A DNA stretch of 64,000 bases, taken from the NCBI RefSeq assembly GCF_041154455.1, contig NZ_AP028664.1, positions 4,713,001 through 4,777,000 on the forward strand, written 5' to 3'. Of this stretch, positions 58,016-64,000 are shown piece after piece. The notes under the pieces were generated by a model that saw nothing but the letters and a program-made list of their open reading frames with translations, ran no database searches and had not been told where the DNA came from. The position numbers and the translations under genes are program-made. Position 1 is the stretch's first letter; each line of letters begins with the position of its first letter. This DNA is from Variovorax sp. V213. GTDB lineage: Bacteria; Pseudomonadota; Gammaproteobacteria; Burkholderiales; Burkholderiaceae_C.

Positions 58016-59695
58016 TTACTTTCTGGCTTCCCGCAGTTCGCGCCGCAGGATCTTGCCCACCGGCGTCTTCGGCAGCTCGGTGCGAAACTCCACGGTTCGG
58101 GGCTGCTTGTAACCCGTAAGGTTGGCTCTGCAGTATTCGCGCACCTGCGCTTCGGTCAGCGACTCGTCCTTCTTGACGAGCACGAGCTTGACGGCTTCGC
58201 CGGTCTTGTCGTCGCTCACGCCCACGGCCGCACATTCGAGCACGCCCGGAATCTGCGCCACCACGTCTTCGATCTCGTTCGGGTACACGTTGAAGCCCGA
58301 AACCAGGATCATGTCCTTCTTGCGGTCCACCACCTTGAAGTAGCCGCGCTCGTCGACCACGCCGATGTCGCCGCTCTTGAAGTAGCCATCGGGCGTCATG
58401 ACCTTGGCGGTTTCGTCGGGGCGCTGCCAGTAGCCGGCCATCACCTGCGGGCCCTTGATCGCGATTTCGCCGGGCTGGCCCAGCGGCACTTCGCGGCCAT
58501 CGTCGTCGAGCAGCTTGAGCCAGGTGCTCGGCAGCGGCAGGCCGATGGTGCCGGTGTAGGCCTTGCTGTTGGTCGGGTTGCAGGTGGCCGAGGGCGAGGT
58601 CTCGGAAAGGCCGTAGCCCTCGCAGATCGGGCAGCCGGTTTTCTCGAGCCAGAGCTTGGCGACCGCTGCCTGCACCGCCATGCCGCCGCCGACCGAGACC
58701 TTGAGGTTCTTCCAGTTGACGGTGTTGAAGTCAGGATGGTTGGCCAGGCCGTTGAACAGCGTGTTGACCGCGGGAAAGCTGTGGATCGTGTGCTTGGAGA
58801 GCTCCTTGAGCACACCCGCCAGGTCGCGCGGATTCGGGATCAGGATCAGCTTGCCGCCCGTGCGCATGCTCAGCATCATGCCCACCGTGAAGGCGAAGAT
58901 GTGATAGAGCGGCAGCGCGCAAACGCCCGTGGGCTGCTCGCTGGCCGGCACCTGCGCCATGACGGGCTCGTTCCAGGCTTCGGACTGCAGCACGTTCGCG
59001 ATCACGTTGCGATGCAGCAGCACCGCGCCCTTCGAAACGCCGGTGGTGCCGCCGGTGTACTGCAGCACGGCCACGTCGTCGGGGCCGATGGCCGGCAGCT
59101 GCAAAGTGCGGCCCGCGCCCTGGTCGAGCGCGTCGTTGAAACGCACCGCGCCCGGCAGGCTGTAATGGGGCACCAGCTTCTTCACGTTGCGCACCGCGTA
59201 GTTGACGAGCGCGCCTTTCAGAAAGCCGAGCCGGTCGCCCATGGCGGCGAGCACGATGTGCTTGATGGGCGTGGCCGCGATGCACTGCTGCAGCGTGGTG
59301 CCGAAGTTCTCCATGATGACGATGGCCTTGGCGCCCGAGTCCTTGAGCTGGTGCTCGAGTTCGCGCGGCGTGTACAGCGGGTTCACGTTCACCAGGATCA
59401 GGCCGGCACGCAGGATGGCCGCCACCGCGATCGGGTACTGCGGGCAGTTGGGCATCATCACGGCCACGCGATCGCCCTTGACCAGGCCCAGCCCCTGCAG
59501 ATACGCCGCGAAAGCCTTGCTCAGCTTGTCGGTTTCCCTGTAGCTCACGTCCTTGCCCATGAAGCTGTAGGCCGTGCGGTCGGCGTACTTGGTAAAGCTC
59601 TCTTCCATGAGTGCCACCAGCGACGGGTATTGCGAAGGATCGATATCGGCAGGCACGCCTTGCGGGTAGCTGCCGAGCCAGGGACGATCGGTCAT
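58016..59695 (-). CDS. fadD: Long-chain-fatty-acid-CoA ligase
   Basis: A 559-residue acyl-adenylate-forming enzyme. The AMP-binding motif YTGGTTGVSKGAVLLHRN is near residue 210, the CEGYGLSETSP motif near 355, GYFKSGDIGVVDERGYFKVVDRKKD near 435, and the C-terminal catalytic Lys in KTPVGKILRREL. It activates fatty acids for beta-oxidation. GGAGGAGA lies just upstream of the ATG at 59695. It follows the pnt operon after a terminator and precedes dppB closely, so it may share a transcript with the transporter. Confidence 0.93.
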   Translation of the reverse strand: MTDRPWLGSYPQGVPADIDPSQYPSLVALMEESFTKYADRTAYSFMGKDVSYRETDKLSKAFAAYLQGLGLVKGDRVAVMMPNCPQYPIAVAAILRAGLILVNVNPLYTPRELEHQLKDSGAKAIVIMENFGTTLQQCIAATPIKHIVLAAMGDRLGFLKGALVNYAVRNVKKLVPHYSLPGAVRFNDALDQGAGRTLQLPAIGPDDVAVLQYTGGTTGVSKGAVLLHRNVIANVLQSEAWNEPVMAQVPASEQPTGVCALPLYHIFAFTVGMMLSMRTGGKLILIPNPRDLAGVLKELSKHTIHSFPAVNTLFNGLANHPDFNTVNWKNLKVSVGGGMAVQAAVAKLWLEKTGCPICEGYGLSETSPSATCNPTNSKAYTGTIGLPLPSTWLKLLDDDGREVPLGQPGEIAIKGPQVMAGYWQRPDETAKVMTPDGYFKSGDIGVVDERGYFKVVDRKKDMILVSGFNVYPNEIEDVVAQIPGVLECAAVGVSDDKTGEAVKLVLVKKDESLTEAQVREYCRANLTGYKQPRTVEFRTELPKTPVGKILRRELREARK

Positions 59696-59724
59696 GGATG
59701 TGTCTCCTCCAAATCGAGTTATCT

Positions 59725-59754
59725 GAAAACGAAAACGGCGCACTTGATGGCGCC
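59725..59754 (-). terminator. Rho-independent terminator after pntB
   Basis: On the minus strand a 6-bp perfect stem CGGCGC/GCGCCG with an 8-base loop is followed by GTTTTCGTTTTC. It lies between the pntB stop and fadD, ending the transhydrogenase operon. Confidence 0.6.
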
Positions 59755-59795
59755 GCGATGATCTGGCCCGCACTGCGCGGGCGCGGACCCTCTGC

Positions 59796-61223
59796 CTATT
59801 CGATGGCCTTGCCCATATCTTCCACTACTTTCTTCGCATCCCCAAAGACCATCATGGTCTTGTCCATGTAGAACAGCTCGTTGTCCAGGCCCGCGTAGCC
59901 CGCCGCCATGGAGCGCTTGTTCACGATCACCGTCTTGGCCTTGTAGGCCTCCAGGATCGGCATGCCGTAGATCGGCGTGCCCTTCTGCAGCGCCGCCGGG
60001 TTCACCACGTCGTTGGCGCCCAGGATGATCGCCACGTCCGCCTGCGCGAACTCGCCGTTGATGTCCTCCATCTCGAACACCTGGTCGTAGGGCACCTCGG
60101 CCTCGGCCAGCAGCACGTTCATGTGCCCCGGCATGCGTCCGGCCACCGGGTGGATCGCGTACTTCACCGTCACCCCCTTGTGGATGAGCTTCTCGGCCAG
60201 CTCGTTCACCGCATGCTGGGCACGCGCCACCGCCAGGCCGTAGCCCGGCACGATGATCACGGTCTCGGCGTTGGACAGCATGTAGGCCGCGTCGTCGGCG
60301 CTGCCGCTCTTGACCGGCCGCTGCTCCTTCGCGCCGCCGGCCGCGCTGACCGCCTCGCCGCCGAAGCCGCCCAGGATCACGTTGAAGAACGAGCGGTTCA
60401 TGGCCTTGCACATGATGTAGCTCAGGATCGCGCCCGAAGAGCCCACCAGCGAACCGGCCACGATCAGCATCGCGTTGTTCAGGCTGAAGCCGATGCCCGC
60501 GGCCGCCCAGCCCGAGTAGCTGTTGAGCATCGACACCACCACCGGCATGTCGGCGCCGCCGATCGGGATGATGATGAGCACGCCCATCACGAAGGCCAGC
60601 GCCAGCATCGCGAAGAAGGCCGGCCAGCTTTCGGTGAACATGAACACCAGCCCCAGGCCGATCATGGCCAGGCCGAGCACCAGGTTCAGCATGTGCTGGC
60701 CCGCGAACTGCACCGGCGCGCCCTGGAACAGCCGGAACTTGTAGGTGCCCGAGAGCTTGCCGAAGGCAATCACCGAGCCGCTGAAGGTGATGGCGCCGAT
60801 GGCCGCGCCCAGGAACAGCTCGAGCCGGTTGCCGGCGGGAATGGGCGCGCCCTTGGCGATGCCTTCGAGCATAGCCGCGGGTTCGACCACGGCCGCCACC
60901 GCGATGAACACCGCCGCCAGGCCGATCATGCTGTGGAAGAAGGCCACCAGCTCGGGCATCTTGGTCATCTCGACCGTCTTGGCGCGGTAGGCGCCGTAGC
61001 CGCCACCGGCCACCAGCCCCAGCAGCACCCAGCCCAGGCCCACGAGGTGGCCGCCCGCGATCTTGTAGATCAGCGCGCCGGTGGTCACCACCGCGATGGC
61101 CATGCCGGCCATGCCGAAGAGGTTGCCGCGGATGGACGTGGTGGGATGGGACAGGCCCTTGAGGGCCTGGATGAAGCAGACGCTGGCAACCAGGTACAGC
61201 AGCGTGACGACGTTCATGCTCAT
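59796..61223 (-). CDS. pntB: NAD(P) transhydrogenase subunit beta
   Basis: A 475-residue subunit with about nine transmembrane helices and a C-terminal NADP(H)-binding dIII domain (VIIVPGYGLAVARAQHAV near residue 310, HPVAGRMPGHMNVLLAEA, GANDVVNPAA). It couples proton flow to hydride transfer from NADH to NADP+. Its start overlaps the small membrane subunit gene by four bases. Confidence 0.96.
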   Translation of the reverse strand: MSMNVVTLLYLVASVCFIQALKGLSHPTTSIRGNLFGMAGMAIAVVTTGALIYKIAGGHLVGLGWVLLGLVAGGGYGAYRAKTVEMTKMPELVAFFHSMIGLAAVFIAVAAVVEPAAMLEGIAKGAPIPAGNRLELFLGAAIGAITFSGSVIAFGKLSGTYKFRLFQGAPVQFAGQHMLNLVLGLAMIGLGLVFMFTESWPAFFAMLALAFVMGVLIIIPIGGADMPVVVSMLNSYSGWAAAGIGFSLNNAMLIVAGSLVGSSGAILSYIMCKAMNRSFFNVILGGFGGEAVSAAGGAKEQRPVKSGSADDAAYMLSNAETVIIVPGYGLAVARAQHAVNELAEKLIHKGVTVKYAIHPVAGRMPGHMNVLLAEAEVPYDQVFEMEDINGEFAQADVAIILGANDVVNPAALQKGTPIYGMPILEAYKAKTVIVNKRSMAAGYAGLDNELFYMDKTMMVFGDAKKVVEDMGKAIE

Positions 61224-61549
61224 TGGGCGGCTCCCGATTCAGCCTTCGGTGCGGCCTTTTTCTCTTTTTTCCTGAACATCTCGAGCATGCGCCGCGTGAC
61301 GAGGAAGCCGCCGAAGATGTTCACCGCCGCCAGGGCGACCGCGAGCACGCCCATGGTCTTGCCCAGGGTGGTTTCGGTGAGCGCGGCCGCCAGCATGGCG
61401 CCCACGATCACGATGGCCGAGATGGCGTTGGTCACGGCCATCAGCGGCGTGTGCAGCGCGGGCGTGACGGTCCACACCACGTGGTAGCCCACGTAGATGG
61501 CCAGCACGAAGATGATGAGGTTGATGACGGTGTGGGAAACGGGATCCAT
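61220..61549 (-). CDS. pntAB: NAD(P) transhydrogenase subunit alpha, membrane part
   Basis: A 109-residue protein with three to four hydrophobic helices (TVINLIIFVLAIYVGYHVVW, MAVTNAISAIVIVGAMLAA) equal to the membrane end of the single-chain E. coli alpha subunit. The Lys-rich tail is cytoplasmic. Separate cytosolic and membrane alpha polypeptides are common in alpha- and betaproteobacteria. It lies 24 bases after the soluble subunit gene and overlaps pntB. Confidence 0.93.
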   Translation of the reverse strand: MDPVSHTVINLIIFVLAIYVGYHVVWTVTPALHTPLMAVTNAISAIVIVGAMLAAALTETTLGKTMGVLAVALAAVNIFGGFLVTRRMLEMFRKKEKKAAPKAESGAAQ

Positions 61550-61573
61550 GATTTGTTCTCCTCGCGTGACCGC

Positions 61574-62716
61574 TTATTTCTTCGTGACCTGGCCGTCGTG
61601 CGCGACGCGGCAGGCGGCGACGATGTCGTCCTCGAGGTCGATCTTCAGGCCGCCCTCCTTGGTGACGATGAGCTTGAGGAAGTCGAGCACGTTGCGCGCA
61701 TAGAGCGCCGACGCGTCGGCCGCCACCAGCGCCGCAAGATTGGTCTCGCCCACGATGGTCACGCCGTGCTTGACCACCGTCTTGTCGGCTTCCGACAGGG
61801 GGCAGTTGCCGCCCTTCATCTCTCCGTTCACGTCGGGGCCCTTGCCGGCCGCGATGTCGACGATGACCGAGCCCGGCTTCATCGACCTGACCATGTCCTC
61901 GGTGATGAGCGTGGGTGCGGCGCGCCCCGGGATGAGTGCGGTGCTGATGACGATGTCGGCCAGCGCCACGCGCTTGGCCACCTCGACCTGCTGGCGCGCG
62001 AGCCAGCTGGCGGGCATGGGCTTGGCGTAGCCGCCGACGCCGACCGCGGCTTCTTTCTCTTCGTCGGTGTCATAGGACACCTCGATGAACTTGCCCCCGA
62101 GCGACTCGATCTGTTCCTTGACGCTCGGGCGCACATCGGAAGCCTCGATCACGGCGCCCAGGCGCTTGGCGGTGGCAATGGCCTGCAGGCCCGCCACGCC
62201 GACGCCCAGGATGACCACGCGAGCCGCCTTCACGGTGCCGGCGGCGGTCATCAGCATGGGAAAGAAGCGCTGGTACTTGTCGGCCGCGATCATGACGGCC
62301 TTGTAGCCGGCGATGTTGGCCTGCGATGAGAGGACGTCCATGCTCTGGGCGCGGGTGGTGCGCGGCGCGGCTTCGAGCGCGAACGCCGTGAGGCCGGCAC
62401 CGGCCAGACGCTGCAGGCCGGCCGCATCGAACGGGTTGAGCATGCCGATGACCACGGTGCCCGGCTTCATGAGCGCGGTTTCCGCCTGGCCGGGCGTGCG
62501 CACCTTGAGCACCATGTCGGCCCCGAAGGCGCCCGCCGCATCGACGATCTCGGCACCGGCGGCCTGGTAGGCGGCATCGGTGACGCTGGCCGCAATCCCC
62601 GCCCCCGACTGCACGCGAACCGCGTGCCCCGTGGCGACAAGTTTTTTTACCGTCTCGGGCGTAACGGCCACACGGGTTTCGCCGGCCGTCGTCTCGGCAG
62701 GCACGCCTATCAGCAT
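61574..62716 (-). CDS. pntAA: NAD(P) transhydrogenase subunit alpha, soluble NAD-binding part
   Basis: A 380-residue dI subunit of the alanine-dehydrogenase fold. The N-terminus LIGVPAETTAGETRVAVTPETVKKL is characteristic, and the NAD-binding Rossmann motif VVILGVGVAGLQAIATAKRLGA lies near residue 168. It delivers the hydride from NADH to the NADP domain of PntB. It is the first gene of the pnt operon, with GAGGAG before the ATG. Confidence 0.95.
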   Translation of the reverse strand: MLIGVPAETTAGETRVAVTPETVKKLVATGHAVRVQSGAGIAASVTDAAYQAAGAEIVDAAGAFGADMVLKVRTPGQAETALMKPGTVVIGMLNPFDAAGLQRLAGAGLTAFALEAAPRTTRAQSMDVLSSQANIAGYKAVMIAADKYQRFFPMLMTAAGTVKAARVVILGVGVAGLQAIATAKRLGAVIEASDVRPSVKEQIESLGGKFIEVSYDTDEEKEAAVGVGGYAKPMPASWLARQQVEVAKRVALADIVISTALIPGRAAPTLITEDMVRSMKPGSVIVDIAAGKGPDVNGEMKGGNCPLSEADKTVVKHGVTIVGETNLAALVAADASALYARNVLDFLKLIVTKEGGLKIDLEDDIVAACRVAHDGQVTKK

Positions 62717-63104
62717 AGAGATCTCCTCAGGGCAAGGGCAATACGGAACGCGGGCAGAGCTTACAGCAAGATTACAGGTGTCACTGTCGCCTAAATCTGC
62801 ATGCCGATTCGCCTCCTGATGACCGCCGTCATTGCATTCGCAGCTACATAAATGCTAGCGGGCGTCGAAACCCGGACCGAATCCCGCCGCGCGCGGCGCT
62901 CCATTGCGTTCGCCGGCCCCGGCGCATCGATCCGCGAAAAATGTCAATTATTTTTCATTTGTCGCCAAGTGCATGCAATTTCTCCGAATATCGTCGATAT
63001 TGTGCATTTGCTGCATCCACCCAGACCTTCACGGACACGTAGATCGATAGACTTCCTTTTATTCGGCGGCTCGAAGAGGCTGTCAACCTGAAGGGGGCAC
63101 GGAA
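62717..63104. other. 388-base divergent intergenic region, pnt operon and response regulator
   Basis: The pnt-proximal half is ordinary GC-rich sequence. Bases 62938-63010 are strikingly AT-rich for this genome and contain a perfect 15-bp palindrome (62987-63001). A TTGACA-type/-10 pair cannot be set with confidence in either direction. No credible ORF is present. AAGGGGG at 63091-63097 is the response regulator's ribosome-binding site. Confidence 0.6.
62987..63001. promoter_or_regulatory. 15-bp perfect palindrome upstream of the response regulator gene
   Basis: AATATCG-T-CGATATT is perfectly symmetric and lies about 105 bases before the response regulator start, inside an AT-rich patch. It could be an autoregulatory operator or the site of another factor; binding is inferred only from symmetry and position. 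Confidence 0.45.
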
Positions 63105-63812
63105 TTGCGTATTGCGGTACTTGAGCACGAGGACGATCAGGCTCTCAGCCAGGCCATGGCGGGGTTTGGACACGAATGCTACCCATACACCGAAGGGCGA
63201 ATCCTGTTGCAGGACTTGCGCCGGCAAACCTTCGATCTCCTCATCCTGGATTGGCGCCTGCCCGACATTCCGGGCATCGATGTGGTGAGGTCGGTGCGCA
63301 ACGAACTCAGGAGCCGGTTGCCGATTCTTTTCGTCACCGACCAGCACGAAGATGCCGACGCGGTCGATGGGCTCAACGCCGGCGCCGACGACTTCATGAC
63401 CAATCCCGTTCGGGCCAACGAGCTCGAGGCCCGCGTCAATGCATTGCTGCGCCGGTCCTATCCATCCCAGCACGATGCGGAACTCGTGTTTGGCGACTAC
63501 CACTTCTATCCGCAGGCGCGCACCCTCAAGGTCAGGGGCGTCAAGGTCGAACTGAAGAACCGCGAGTACGAACTCGCATTGTTCCTGTTCCAGAATCTCG
63601 GCCGCATGCTCTCGCGCGAGCACCTGCACGAGGCCGTGTGGGGTGTCGGGGTGGAAGCCCTTTCGCGGTCGCTGGACACACACGTGTCCCGCCTCCGAAC
63701 CAAGCTGGGCTTGCGCCCCGAAAACGGATTTCTGCTGCTGGCCATCTATGGGCTGGGCTACCGGCTGGAAGTAGTCGAGGCCAATGCGCTGGCCGAATGC
63801 CTTTCGCGCTAG
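63105..63812 (+). CDS. OmpR-type response regulator with atypical receiver domain
   Basis: A 235-residue protein with a receiver domain (about 1-115) and a winged-helix DNA-binding domain (about 130-230; LKNREYELALFLFQNLGRMLSREHLHEAVWG). The phospho-acceptor is Asp49 (LILDWRLPD) and Thr78 is present, but the conserved receiver Lys is replaced by Asn100 (FMTNPV for the usual TKPF-like motif). The start is TTG at 63105 with AAGGGGG upstream; no ATG fits. No histidine kinase is adjacent, so it is an orphan. Loss of the Lys suggests altered phosphorylation signalling. Confidence 0.88.
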   Translation: MRIAVLEHEDDQALSQAMAGFGHECYPYTEGRILLQDLRRQTFDLLILDWRLPDIPGIDVVRSVRNELRSRLPILFVTDQHEDADAVDGLNAGADDFMTNPVRANELEARVNALLRRSYPSQHDAELVFGDYHFYPQARTLKVRGVKVELKNREYELALFLFQNLGRMLSREHLHEAVWGVGVEALSRSLDTHVSRLRTKLGLRPENGFLLLAIYGLGYRLEVVEANALAECLSR

Positions 63813-63933
63813 GGGCAAAACAGCAAAGGCGCGGCGCAGCCGTTCGCCTCGCCCGGCGGCGGGCCTGACAGGCGGGGAATCTATGGAGCGATACTGTCTC
63901 CAATCGCTCTCCCTCCACTTGCCCGCGCGACAT

Positions 63934-64000
63934 ATGACGAAATTCCGCTGGAAACCCAACGTCACCGTGGCCGCGGTGATCGAGCAGGACGGCAACTTCC
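63934..64000 (+). CDS. NUDIX hydrolase, N-terminal fragment (cut by window end)
   Basis: Only 22 residues are visible (MTKFRWKPNVTVAAVIEQDG and on). This opening strand, with WKPNVTVAAVIE, is typical of NudJ-like NUDIX phosphohydrolases in betaproteobacteria. The NUDIX box itself would lie beyond the window, so the call rests on N-terminal similarity alone. Confidence 0.6.
   Translation, partial: MTKFRWKPNVTVAAVIEQDGNF

Overview
This 64 kb window is GC-rich, gene-dense chromosomal DNA with almost no intergenic space. Gene content and order point to a betaproteobacterium of the Burkholderiales, most likely Comamonadaceae and probably a Variovorax-like organism. The supporting signs are leuS-lptE-holA-proA, fur facing bamE-dapB-exbB-exbD, hpf-ptsN-hprK, a Bug-type binding protein, LysR/DUF2917 pairing and the proteobacterial-type GshA. 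This is inference from gene families; no 16S gene lies in the window. I found no rRNA, tRNA, insertion sequence, prophage or CRISPR array.

Layout. 1-2 kb: the end of a secreted fasciclin protein, then a LysR regulator divergent from a DUF2917 gene. 2-6.7 kb: a thiolase / enoyl-CoA hydratase / acyl-CoA dehydrogenase cluster, followed by a pyrophosphate-type phosphofructokinase and a small CWC protein. 6.7-15.5 kb: a zinc metallopeptidase, an MFS exporter, an orphan periplasmic binding protein, a class II amidotransferase, benE-gshB (translationally coupled), and an NTF2-like/deacetylase pair. 15.5-24.6 kb, minus strand: leuS-lptE-holA-proA and gshA-kup. 24.7-29.4 kb: a Bug binding protein overlapping an opine-dehydrogenase-like gene, then an FMO/CMD/AhpD operon. 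29.5-40.9 kb: a complete glycogen cluster (GH13 glucosidase, glgB, glgX, glgC, glgA, glgP). 40.9-50.2 kb: Lrp/EamA pair, exbD-exbB-dapB-bamE, fur, hprK-ptsN-hpf and a UvrD-type helicase. 50.4-59.7 kb: corA, then fadD and a dppBCDFA-like peptide transporter that runs into mtnN. 59.8-64 kb: the three-subunit pnt transhydrogenase, a lone response regulator and the start of a NUDIX gene.

How the genes fit together. The glycogen cluster covers synthesis (ADP-glucose, chain extension, branching) and breakdown (phosphorolysis, debranching, hydrolysis); a reversible PPi-PFK could link it to glycolysis and gluconeogenesis. gshA and gshB supply glutathione and pntAA/AB/B supply NADPH. hprK, ptsN and hpf form the nitrogen-PTS and ribosome-hibernation group.

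Most notable observations: dppD is split by a one-base deletion exactly in its ABC signature motif; a repeat-like GC-rich palindromic block sits between dppC and dppD; the response regulator at 63.1 kb lacks the conserved receiver lysine; and several clean palindromes (1525-1541, 18931-18953, 41448-41463, 50319-50368, 62987-63001) look like operators or leader structures. I did not see a convincing previously undescribed multi-gene system. The FMO/CMD/AhpD operon and the Bug/opine-dehydrogenase pair are the closest to uncharacterised functional units.
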